From the NCBI GenBank assembly GCA_026315105.1, contig CM048751.1:337636649-337700648 (forward strand): a DNA stretch of 64,000 nt, in the 5' to 3' direction. Positions within the stretch are counted from its first letter, which is position 1. The number at the start of each line of letters is the position of its first letter. Below the pieces are notes generated by a model that did no database searches, was not told the DNA's origin, and worked only from the letters and a program-made list of their open reading frames with translations. Below, piece by piece: positions 22,418 to 31,753 of the stretch. The position numbers were made by a program, and so were the translations under genes. The stretch comes from Locusta migratoria. Lineage: Eukaryota > Arthropoda > Insecta > Orthoptera > Acrididae.

Positions 22418-25240
22418 TTAGCGGAGGTTGAGACCAGGTGGGTAAGGGGAAGAGAGAATGTGCTGAAGGGCTAGTTCCCATCTCCGGAGTTCTGAAGGAT
22501 TGGTGTCAGTGGGAAGTATCCAGATAACCCGGACGGTGTAACACTGTGCCAAGATGTGCTGGCCGTGCACCAAGGCGTGTTTAGCCACAGGGTGATCCTC
22601 ATTACCAACAAACACTGTCTGCCTGTGACCATTCATGCGAATGGACAGTTTGTTGCTGGTCATTCCCACATAGAACGATTCACAGTGCAGGCATGTCAGT
22701 TGGTAAATCACGTGGGTGCTGTCACAAGTGGCTCTGCCCTTGATTGTGTACACCCTCCGGGTTACGGGACTGGAGTAAGTGGTGGTGGAATGGTGCATAG
22801 GGCAGGTTTTACAACGGGGGCGGTTACAAGGGTAGGAGCCAGAAGGTAGGGAAGGTGGTTTGGGGATTTCATAGGGATGGACTAGGAGGTTACGGAGGTT
22901 AGGTGGGCGGCGGAAAGACACTCTCGGAGGAGTGGGGAGGATGTCATGAAGGATGGGTCTCATTTCGGGGCAGGATTTTAGGAAGTCGTATCCTTGCTGG
23001 AGAGCCACATTCAGAGTCCGCTCCAGTCCCGGAAAGTATCCGGTGACAAGAGAGGCACTTCTGGGGTTCCGTTGAAGGTTCTGAATTTGGGGGGATGAGG
23101 AAGTGGCTCTGTCAATTTGCTTCTGTACCAGATCAGGAGGATAGCTGCGGGATGTGAAGGCTGTTATGAGGTTATTGGTGTATTGGTTCAGGGATTCAGG
23201 ACTGGAGCAGACTCGTTTGCCACGAAGACCTAAGCTGTAGGGAAGGGAACGTTTGATGTGGAAAGGATGGCAGCTGTCATAATGCAGGTACTGTTGTTTA
23301 TTGGTAGGTTTGATGTGGACGGATGTGTGTAGTTGGCCGTTGGATAGATGGAGGTCGACATCGAGGAAAGTGGCATGATATTTGGAATAGGACCAGGTGA
23401 ATTCGATGGGACCAAAGGAGTTGAGGTTGGAGAGGAAATTCTGGAGTTCTTCTTCACTGTGAGTCCAGATCATGAAGATGTCGTCAATGAATCTATACCA
23501 AACTTTGGGTTGACAGGCTTGGGTGTCCAGGAAGGCTTCCTCTAAGCGTCCCATAAATAAGTTCGCGTACGAGGAGGCCATCCTGGTCCCCATGGCTGTT
23601 CCCTTTAGTTGTTGGTATGTCTGGCCCTCAAAAGTGAAGAAGTTGTGGGTTAGGATGAAGCTGGCTAGGGTATTAAGGAAAGAGGTTTTAGGTAAGGAAG
23701 TGGGTGGTCGGCGTGAAAGGAAATATTCCATCGCAGCGAGGCCCTGGGCATGTGGGATATTAGTGTATAAGGAAGTGGCATCGATGGTTACAAGGATGGT
23801 TTCAGGAGGTAACAGTCTGGGTAAGGATTTCAGGCAGTCGAGGAAGTGGTTGGTTTCTTTGATGAAGGATGGGAGACTGCACATGATGGGTTGAAGGTGT
23901 TGGTCTATGTAGGCAGAGATTCGTTCTGTTGGGGCTTGGTAACCGGCCACAATGGGGCGGCCGGGATGATTGGGTTTGTGAATCTTCGGAAGTAGGTAGA
24001 AGGTGGGGGTGCGGGGTGTCGGTGGAGTCATGAGGTTAATGGAGTCAGGTGAAAGGTTTTGTAGGGGGCCTAAGGTTTTGAGGATTCCTTGAAGCTCTGC
24101 CTGGACATCAGGAATGGGATTGCCTTGAAAAACTTTATATGTGGTATTATCTGAAAGCTGCCGCACTCCCTCTGCCACATACTCCCACCGATCAAGTACC
24201 ACTGTTGTGGAGCCCTTGTCGGCAGGGAGAATGATGATGGAATGGTCAGCCTTCAGATCACGGATGGCTCTGGATTCAGCTGCGTTAATGTTGGGAGTAG
24301 GATTAAGGTTTCTCAGGAAGGACTGGGAGGCAAGGTTGGAAGTAAGGAATTCCTGGAAGGTTTGAAGAGGGTGATTTTGAGGAAGAGCAGGTGGGTCTCG
24401 CTGTGACGGAGGACGGAACTGTTCTAGGCAGGGTTTGATTTGAATGATGTCTTGGGGAGCTGGATCATTAGGAAGAGGATTATTTTTCCTCGTGGCAAAG
24501 TGATATCTCCAGCAAAGACTGTGAGTATAGGATAGTAAATCTTTCACAAGGGTTGTTTGGTTGAATTTGGGAGTAGGGCTAAAGGTCAGCCCTTTGGATA
24601 GGACAGAGGTTTCAGATTGGGAGTGAGGTTTGGAGGAGAGGTTGACCACTGAATTGGGATGTTGTGGTTCCGGATTGTGTGGATTGGAATTTTGAGGTTT
24701 GGGAGGGAGAGGAGTTGGGAGTGGGAGATTGAGTAGATGGGAGAGACTGGGTTTGTGTGCAATCAGAGGAGGTTGAGGTTTACTGGAGAGGTTATTGAGG
24801 GAGAGAGTGTTGCCTTTCCGGAGGTGGGTGACCAGGAGATTGGATAGTTTTTTGAGGTGCTGGGTGGCATGCTGTTCTAATTTGTGGTTGGCCTGAAGGA
24901 GGATATTCTGAACTGCAGGTGTAGATGTAGGAGAGGAAAGGTTGAGGATTTTGATTAGGGATAGGAGTTGACAGGTGTGCTCATTGGCGGAGTTGATGTA
25001 TAGGTTAAGGATTAGGCGGGTGAGGGATATGGATTGTTCAGTTTGGAATTGGTATAGGGCGGGATGAAAGGATGGGTTACAGCCAGAGATGGGAACTTTC
25101 AGTGTGAGGCCCTTGGGGGTGATGCCAAATGTTAAACAAGCCTGAATGAATAAAATATGTGACCTTAGTCTGGCTAGGGCAAAGGCATGATGGCGGAGGG
25201 AATGTAGATAAAATTTGATGGGGTCAATGTAGGGTGACAT
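22418..25240 (-). CDS. Penelope-like reverse transcriptase + GIY-YIG endonuclease, intact ORF
   Basis: An uninterrupted ORF of 940 codons from ATG 25240; the frame stays open to 25393, but that part only translates leader repeats. The ATG at 25240 is preferred because a related copy has the same MSP start at 54920. The N-terminal third is Leu/Pro/Asn-rich. RT motifs in order: ILPADKGSTTVVLDR, FYLLPKIHKPNHPGRPIVAG, LVTIDATSLYTNIP (first Asp), KGTAMGTRMASSYANLFMG, YRFIDDIF (Asp pair) and TFLDVDLHL. A Cys/His cluster (CNRPRCKTCPMH) follows. The GIY-YIG domain reads VIYQLTCLHCESFYVGMTSN and ends with SIRMNGHR. PLEs prime at nicked DNA or telomere ends. It is the only long PLE ORF in the window, so the copy may be young. 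Confidence 0.93.
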   Translation of the reverse strand: MSPYIDPIKFYLHSLRHHAFALARLRSHILFIQACLTFGITPKGLTLKVPISGCNPSFHPALYQFQTEQSISLTRLILNLYINSANEHTCQLLSLIKILNLSSPTSTPAVQNILLQANHKLEQHATQHLKKLSNLLVTHLRKGNTLSLNNLSSKPQPPLIAHKPSLSHLLNLPLPTPLPPKPQNSNPHNPEPQHPNSVVNLSSKPHSQSETSVLSKGLTFSPTPKFNQTTLVKDLLSYTHSLCWRYHFATRKNNPLPNDPAPQDIIQIKPCLEQFRPPSQRDPPALPQNHPLQTFQEFLTSNLASQSFLRNLNPTPNINAAESRAIRDLKADHSIIILPADKGSTTVVLDRWEYVAEGVRQLSDNTTYKVFQGNPIPDVQAELQGILKTLGPLQNLSPDSINLMTPPTPRTPTFYLLPKIHKPNHPGRPIVAGYQAPTERISAYIDQHLQPIMCSLPSFIKETNHFLDCLKSLPRLLPPETILVTIDATSLYTNIPHAQGLAAMEYFLSRRPPTSLPKTSFLNTLASFILTHNFFTFEGQTYQQLKGTAMGTRMASSYANLFMGRLEEAFLDTQACQPKVWYRFIDDIFMIWTHSEEELQNFLSNLNSFGPIEFTWSYSKYHATFLDVDLHLSNGQLHTSVHIKPTNKQQYLHYDSCHPFHIKRSLPYSLGLRGKRVCSSPESLNQYTNNLITAFTSRSYPPDLVQKQIDRATSSSPQIQNLQRNPRSASLVTGYFPGLERTLNVALQQGYDFLKSCPEMRPILHDILPTPPRVSFRRPPNLRNLLVHPYEIPKPPSLPSGSYPCNRPRCKTCPMHHSTTTYSSPVTRRVYTIKGRATCDSTHVIYQLTCLHCESFYVGMTSNKLSIRMNGHRQTVFVGNEDHPVAKHALVHGQHILAQCYTVRVIWILPTDTNPSELRRWELALQHILSSPYPPGLNLR

Positions 25241-25314
25241 GAATAGTATGGAAAAAAAAACTGTTGGTAGAATAAGGTTGAAGGGTAAAAATAATCTAAC
25301 GAATGAATAGAAGT

Positions 25315-25655
25315 GAAAACGCTTAGAAAAAAGATCGGAAATGTCGGAAAAACAGACGGAAATATCGAAAAACGGGAATTGAAATAATCGCAAAGTTGCT
25401 ATGAAATGCCGAAAATTGTTATGAAATGAAAACGTGTAGAAAAAAAGATCGGAAATGTCGGAAGAACAGACGGAAATATCGAAAAACGGGAATGGAAATA
25501 ATCGCGAAGTTGCTACGAAATGCCGAAAATTGTTAAGAAATGTAAACGGGTAGAAAAAAGATCGGAAATGTCGGAAGAACAGACGGAAATGTCGAAAAAC
25601 GTAATGGAAATAATCGCGAAGTTGCTGGAAATGCCGAAAATTGTTATGAAAAGCC
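25315..25655 (-). repeat. 113-114 bp tandem repeat, three units, in the PLE 5' leader
   Basis: Units start at about 25315, 25428 and 25542, each beginning G(A/T)AAACG and containing GATCGGAAATGTCGGAA, GACGGAAAT and GAAATGCCGAAAATTGTT. The last unit is followed by a short reduplication of GCCGAAAATTGTTATGAA. On the sense (-) strand the array lies upstream of the ORF and slightly overlaps its open frame. Repeated promoter modules are one possibility. Confidence 0.9.
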
Positions 25656-26110
25656 GAAAATTGTTATGAAGTGCCAATTACAGGTTATAGTAAATGAAGT
25701 TGTGAGATGATGTTAATGCAGTAAAATGAGAAATGTAGATGAAAGGGGGATATTATCGAGATACAGTTTTGAAGGCGGTATCTGCGAGAATATGAATAAA
25801 AAATAATAATAATGACGTTGGTCGTTTTGTTAGGATAGCCTCGCAAGTTAATATTACTGATTGTTGTACAGATTGTTGTATGTAGTCTCATTGCCTGGAG
25901 AAAATTGAATTATAAACTAAGAAGGGAGGTAAAAATAGAGTGAGAGTACTATGTAGAACATAAACAGAAGGAGAAAGTAAATATATTAAATATTTTAAAT
26001 ACTCAATTTAGAAAAAAATTTATCCCTCTAATAATATATTATGTATCATTACAGTTGTGGTCTGATGATGATCATGTAAAGTGACCGTAATTAGTTACCG
26101 GTGAAATAAA

Positions 26111-26566
26111 ACAAATTGCGATCTAGATTGCCTTGTTACTTGAATTAATAATTACTTGTAAGATTGTTGTTATTGATAATGTTCCCAAAAGTAAATAATT
26201 AATGATCTTCTCATAATCTTCATCTTCATGAAAAACCTAAAATATACATGAGCTTTATTCACGAAACAAAAGTGGAAAAATAGCATACTCACTGGCTGTA
26301 TTTAACTGACTCATGACTGTATAGTCTTACTTCAAGGAATTGTTACACTGTTATAAACATCTACACGTCATTGGGGGGGGGGGGGTGGTTGTTGCTCTTG
26401 TTTACCACACATTGGTAGCTGTATGGCATGCGTTAGAAATGGGCGTGTAAGTGTGCAATGTTGGGGCTGGATGTCTTACATGGGTGCAGAGATTTATCCA
26501 AGGCAAGTTCAATGCAGCATGCTATGAACATTTTCCTGTAAATTCATACCAAGTGGTCCAGCACTG
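26111..26566. other. Intron 1 spacer with poly-G tract
   Basis: No gene recognised. Contains a run of about 13 G at 26371-26383 and AT-rich flanks between the PLE composite and the next TIR element. Confidence 0.4.
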
Positions 26567-29505
26567 GTTGCTTGACCATCTCAGAAAAAAAATTGTATTT
26601 GTTAGGTGAGTTCCCCAGTGTTTAGTGGTCACAAAACTATTTTTAACAAAATATTTATTGTTATTATTTTGAAAAGGGGGCCATATTTGTTCCAGACTGC
26701 ACGCGTTTTTTCCCATTTGCAAGCATCTACATTTTTTACAATTATTCAGTAGCAGAATGTCTTAAGACTTTCAGATAAAATGCATTTAGTTCAAGCAACC
26801 CTGGGCTACAAATTAACATCATAATGTTTTCTTTAATATATTTTTAATAGTTCAAAGTTGTCAGCCACAAAAAAAACCTCAATTTTTGAACTGAAGTTTT
26901 CCAAAAAAGATTTTTCTCAGCTTTAATATTTTTTTTCTGCTATTGCACTATATAGTATAGTTACTTTTTATAGAATATCAATGGTGAGCAGTGTACTCCT
27001 TAAAAATGCATTTTTTTTAATTGATTTTTTTTTTCCATTTTGTGGCCTGAAATATCTTTGTTGGGGACCGGATAAAAATCTGAAAATTTCACACTTAATA
27101 GACCTTTATGATATCGAACCTCAGTATAAGTTACAATTTTGAGATTCAATTGGAAGTCATGGGAAAAAAAATTACAAACACGAGTCAAAAATATGTTTTT
27201 TAACATCTGCAATATCTGGTAGGCTAATCAAATAAAGTATACCAATTGCATAATGTAAGACAATATATGTCATTAGCTAATGATTATTTATCAAAACAAT
27301 GCTGTGGTAATAGTTTCAGCAGGCTGTACAGGCTCAAAGTTGACTAGTCACACGTATTTACCTAGAAGCTCTTGAAGTATGCAGGTGAAAAATGGTATCT
27401 CAGTGTTCTGTTGGTATTATTAACAAAACATGTCTTAAAAGTGTGTATGGAGTGTTTCTTAAATACATTACTTTAATCGTTACAGTGAAGAAGAAAAAGT
27501 GTTATTTTACTAACGAGTCGACCCAAAGGTCAAATAAACATGCAAGTACCATGAAATGAAATACTTTTAAAAAATTCATCACCTTTTTGGTCAATCTTGT
27601 GTGGACCCTTTTAAGAAACATAAGAAATCTATAACAAAAGGTCTGAGAGAAATAAAATTTGATCATTATTCTAAAAATAAAAGCCCTTTTGTCAATCTAA
27701 TACTAGGAAAATCAGCGTGTCCAACATGTTATTCCAACATATTTGTAATTCACAAGAATAAGGATAGTGACACCCTTGTGACTTATCAGAAACTATTAAA
27801 AAGTAGATACACCTTTTGAAATGTTGGGTATATTGCCTGCTAGTAAAATTAGAAAACTAAGTCAAGATAATAGACCAAGTGCCTTGAATACAAAAACTGA
27901 GAAGGTGGCAACTACAGTCAAAAAGAATATTTCAAAATAAAATTTGTACTAAAACACATTGAAGCTCTAAAACTTCACCAACCGAATATGTTGATTTGAT
28001 AGGAAAACAAAAAACTAAGTCCAGTATTTCAAACAAAGAGGATAAAATTATCAGTTTACTGCCGAATTCTTGGAGTTGAGCAAAAGTTAGTGATATATTA
28101 ACATCTGATTTTGTGAAGATGATTTTGGGTTTGATATAGAATGGCACTTTTTCGCTTCATGTAATGGGAAGAATGCTTGTGATGGTGGTGGGGGTACAAG
28201 AAAGCGAGTTGTCACAAAAGTGAGTCTGCAGCGGACTGATGACAGTTGTATAACAACACCTCAAGAAATGTTTGAATTCAGTAAAAATAAAAAGAACTCT
28301 TGTTAAAGGAATTACCTATGTTTTTGTAAAATGTGAGGAAATACAAGAAGTCTATGACAGTGCCTTGAAGGAAAGGTACAAACAATTGTTTTAACATTAA
28401 AGGCACTTGATCTTTTCATTATTTTGTACCCCATTCAAACAACTTACTGAAGTGTAAGATCACATCAACTTCACTTAATAGTGAACGTCATCAGTGTGGA
28501 AAACTTGTGCAACTGGCTCTTCAAAATAAAGACAGTGGCTTGTGTTTATGATAAACAGTGATGAATTGGCAAAGTTGATAATATTGATTGGCAAAACCAA
28601 GATGTACATGTTAAATTGAGAAGGATGTCACTTAAAAATGTACTAAGGAAGCTGTGTCCTGTGGAATTTACCACTGTGACTGGGTAAACTTTTAATCTAA
28701 CACCCAAACTGAGTTAATAAATTTCTCAAATGTACTAAAAACAAATAACAAGAGGACAATATAATGTAATTAGTGTGCTTATTTTCAATTAAAAAAGTAA
28801 GTAATCATAGATACATTAAATTATATAATGTAACTGATTTTCATAGGCCTTGATATCACAGGTGTTAAAAATGTATCTTGGACTCATGTTTGTAATTTTT
28901 CCATAACTTCCAATTGAATCTCAAAATTGAAATGTATACTGAAGTTTGATATCATAAAGGTCTATTAATTGTGAAATTTTCACATTTTTATCTGGTCTCC
29001 CAACAAAGATATTGCAGGCAACAAAATGAAAAAAAAAAACAACATTTTGTTTTGTTTTTGTTTTTTGTTTTGTTTTTAAGCTTAAGCTGCTCACCATTGA
29101 TTCTCTATAAAAAATAACTATACTATACAGCATTGCAGCAGGAAAAAATATTAAAGATGAGAAATAAATCTTTCTTTGGAAAACTACTGTTCAAAAATTG
29201 AGTTTTTTTGATTTGGGAATGGCAGCTTTGAACTATAACTATTACAAATATATTATAGAATACATTCAACTAAGTGATATTGATGTTAATTTGTAACCCA
29301 GGGTGTCTTGAACTAAATGCATTTTATCTGAAAGGCTTAAACATATATATGCTTGCAAATGCGAAAAATGCATGCGGCCTGGAACAAATATGTCTGTCAT
29401 TTGAGAATAATAAACAATAAATATTAAAAAAAGTATTGTTGTAACAACTAAACATCAGGGAATTCGCCCGGCAAATATAAAGTTTTTCTGAGATGGTCAA
29501 GCAAC
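26567..29505. mobile_element. ~2.9-kb DNA transposon with ~660-bp terminal inverted repeats
   Basis: The left arm (26567-27225) aligns with the reverse complement of the right arm (28848-29505) along their whole length. Matching landmarks include TTGCTTGACCATCTCAGAAA at the outer ends, ATGCATTTAGTTCAAG/AAATGCATTTTATCTG in the middle and TAGACCTTTATGATATC near the inner ends. The arms are diverged, so the element is old. The 1.6-kb centre holds a decayed transposon protein. No clear target-site duplication was found. Confidence 0.82.
27590..28690 (+). pseudogene. Decayed TE protein with a CDGxGGTxKR-like motif
   Basis: Open pieces read DPFKKHKKSITKGLREI with Cys pairs (SACPTCYSN) near 27710. 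Near 28140-28230, with frameshifts, they read WHFF..CNGKNACDGGGGTRKRVVTKVSLQR. Near 28540 they read VACVYD. The CDGxGGTxKRxxxxxSLQ string and a Cys-rich N-terminus recur in large uncharacterised arthropod and cnidarian transposon proteins. I recognise the family only by recall and cannot give it a superfamily name. Its position between the long TIRs suggests it was the transposase. Confidence 0.5.
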
Positions 29506-29821
29506 AGTTTACTGTATTTGGTCTTCTGCTGCTGTCACTATTACATCTCTCAAGAGGTATGCATTCTTCTTCTCTATAATACACTAATGTTCAGCAAAAT
29601 GAAAGAAGAAAAAAAATTAAAATATTAGAGATTGTATGACATATATATTAGTATGTTCTGCAGAAATTATTATGATTTGAACCATTTTGACTGGCTGGTT
29701 CAATGAAAACTTCCATACGGCATAACACCACCTACTTGTTAAACACGTTTGTGGCTCTCGTTGGCACTACAAACTGAAGGTAACTGGTCAGTCTATAATG
29801 GTAGAAGCAGTTTTGGGACAA

Positions 29822-30290
29822 TTAAATGTAAATCTACATCCATATTCTGCAAGTCACCTCACGGTGTGTGGCGTAGGGTATTTTTCATGTTATCCACTTC
29901 CTCCTCTTCCAGGCATTTATTGTTCATGGAAAGAATTATTGATGTTTGCCTCTGTGTGGGCACTAATCTCTAATCTTACCCTTGTGGTTGCTTTGTGAGA
30001 TATACACAGGAGGAAGCAATATACTGGTCGACTCTTCAAAAAACGTACTCTCTCTCAAGTTTGACAGAAACCCATAACGTGACACACACAGACTCTATTG
30101 CAGCGTCTGATGCTAGAGTTTCCTAATTGTCTCTGTGACACTTTTGTGCTTACTAAATGAGCGTGTAATGACGCGTGCTGCTATCTATTGGATCTTCTCA
30201 CAGTATTTCTTCATTTACGTTCTCTTCGCTTTCTATAATCTGATCTCAACTGCTGCTACATTTTAATATGTACTCCATTTGGGAGTTTGT
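29822..30290 (-). pseudogene. 3' end fragment of a CR1-like LINE
   Basis: On the - strand it ends in TGTAGATTTACATTT, preceded by CTACGCCACACACCGTGAGG and TGCCCACACAGAGGCAAACA. The + strand LINE at 34.4-34.5 kb ends in the same pattern (CCTCCGCCACGCACCTTACG...TGTAGATGTAGATGT). The coding part is decayed RT C-terminus. A related + strand fragment sits at 58777-59095. Confidence 0.65.
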
Positions 30291-30379
30291 GCAATGTTCA
30301 AATGATGGTATGTTCTGCAGTTAATATATTCTCTACTCCGGTCATAAGAAGTTACTGTATTTTTTTCTTTCTTTTTTTA

Positions 30380-30695
30380 CCCAAATAACAAAACTCATCT
30401 ACTTCCTTAAGTATCTTGTCTTGTAATCTCATTCCCTCAGCATCACTCCATTTGATTTGACTGCATACCATTACTGAGATTGTTTTGCTCCTTTCAGGAC
30501 CCTCCAATCCTTCACTCTTGGAGGTCCTTTGCTGTATCCTACAGAATTACGTCGTTAGCAAAGAACAAAGTTTTTATTTCTTCTCCCTGAACTTTAGTTC
30601 TGCTTTCAAGTTTCTCCTTGCTTTCCTTCAGAGGTTGCTCAATGCACAGATTGAATAATATTGAGAAACAGTACAACTGCCCGGACTCAGTTTTG
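30380..30695 (-). pseudogene. RTE-like LINE RT fragment, part 1 (split by the CR1-like LINE)
   Basis: On the - strand it reads LFNLCIEQPLKESKEKLESR, VQGEEIKTLFFANDVIL (the RT catalytic FADD motif changed to FAND) and RMRLQDKILKEVDEF. The other half continues at 34516-34975, so a single - strand LINE was interrupted by the + strand CR1-like LINE. Confidence 0.65.
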
Positions 30696-30823
30696 TTGAT
30701 TTGACAGTGTAGTTAGCACTGACCACAGTTCAGTCAGCAGCCAGCCGACTTTATTAGAGTACTAGGCTTTTTAAAAGTTGATTATTTAGTTTTCTACTTT
30801 CTGCAGTTAATTGTATCGATAAG

Positions 30824-31753
30824 ATGGATAGGATGTGTGCCTGCTGTGTTCAGACGCAGGAGGAGTTGGCAGCATTTCGCGAACAGCTGATCGTGCTGTT
30901 GTCTACGGTCAGCCGCCTTCAGGCTGCTGTCTCGGGGTGCAGCGATGGTGGGGAGTCTGGTGTGTTGAGTGGGACACCTCAGGTGTCTCACACTTCGCTC
31001 TCTGTCCCTGCTACCGAGGCACCTTCAGGTGTACCGGACGTCGTCGAGCCGCCTTCTCCGCAAGGGGAGTGGTGGGTTGTACGGCGTTCGCGTCACTCGA
31101 GGCGGAAGGCCAATGTGGAGGCTGGACGCCCGTCCACACCCTTTCGTCCTGTGAGTGGATGTGTGGCCACTCCTTCAGCGGAGTCCGAGCAGGTGCACGG
31201 GGGGTGGGGATTATTAGTTATTGGGAGCTCCAATGTTAGGCGCGTGATGAAGCCCCTTAGGCAGATAGCGTCCAGATCTGGAAGGAATCCCAACATGCAC
31301 TTGTTGTGTTTGCCAGGGGGCCTCATCCGAGATGTGGAGGCGGCCTTGCCAGCGGCTATCGAGGGTGTGGGGTGCAGTCGACTGCAAGTTGTGGCTCACA
31401 CCGGCACCAATGATGCTTGTCGCTTGGGTTCTGAGGACATCCTCAGGTCCTACGAGTGGCTGGCGGAATTGGTGAAGGTTGCTGCCTTCGCACGCGGGGT
31501 GCAAGCAGAGCTGTCGATTTGTAGCATTGTTCCCAGGGTTGATCGGGGTCCTTTGATTTGGAGCCGAGTGGAGGGTCTAAACCTGAGGCTTCGCCGACTC
31601 TGTGACAGTCATGGCTGCAGATTTCTGGATCTGCGTTATCGGGTGGGGAATTGTAGGGTGCCCCTAGATAGATTAGGGGTGCACTACACTAAGGAAGCGG
31701 CTACTTGGGTAGCAGAGTACTTGTGGAGTGCACATGGGGGTTTTTTAGGCTAG
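30824..31753 (+). CDS. CR1-like LINE ORF1: coiled coil + SGNH (GDSL-type) hydrolase domain, intact
   Basis: 309 residues from ATG 30824. The N-terminus has CACCVQTQEELAAFREQLIV followed by heptad-like hydrophobics (LLSTVSRLQAAV), a short coiled coil. A Pro/Ser-rich linker and a basic patch (RRSRHSRRK) come next. From about residue 125 the SGNH hydrolase motifs appear in order: LLVIGSSNVRR (nucleophile Ser block), HTGTNDACRLG (GxND block) and DRLGVHYTKEA (DxxH block with catalytic Asp and His). Esterase-bearing ORF1 proteins are known in CR1/L2-type LINEs; their exact role is uncertain, possibly membrane or lipid interaction. ORF1 is open while ORF2 is broken. A - strand decayed copy lies at 37250-38175. 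Confidence 0.85.
   Translation: MDRMCACCVQTQEELAAFREQLIVLLSTVSRLQAAVSGCSDGGESGVLSGTPQVSHTSLSVPATEAPSGVPDVVEPPSPQGEWWVVRRSRHSRRKANVEAGRPSTPFRPVSGCVATPSAESEQVHGGWGLLVIGSSNVRRVMKPLRQIASRSGRNPNMHLLCLPGGLIRDVEAALPAAIEGVGCSRLQVVAHTGTNDACRLGSEDILRSYEWLAELVKVAAFARGVQAELSICSIVPRVDRGPLIWSRVEGLNLRLRRLCDSHGCRFLDLRYRVGNCRVPLDRLGVHYTKEAATWVAEYLWSAHGGFLG

Larger units (their letters stand above)
21919..26110 (-). mobile_element. Penelope-like element framed by inverted terminal repeats
   Basis: A PLE with its ORF on the - strand lies between inverted repeats at 21919-22001 and 26031-26110; 50 bp of each (21950-21999, 26033-26082) are perfect reverse complements. Inside, the sense-strand order is: leader with a 113-bp tandem repeat, the 940-codon ORF, then a 3' region with AAGCTTTCGCAGCATAGCTG and CTTTGTCAGGCAGAAGGGAA. 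That 3' region recurs at about 40120-40175. PLEs are known to carry LTR-like terminal repeats in either orientation. The alternative is that the inverted repeats belong to an older element that received the PLE. Confidence 0.75.

Noticed and set aside
22556..24365. Several + strand open frames in the 22-25 kb region
   Set aside because: Antisense shadows of the intact PLE ORF, which carries all RT and GIY-YIG motifs.
25240..25393. Upstream extension of the PLE protein start to 25393
   Set aside because: These ~51 codons translate leader and tandem-repeat DNA, and a related copy starts with the same MSP at the position equivalent to 25240.
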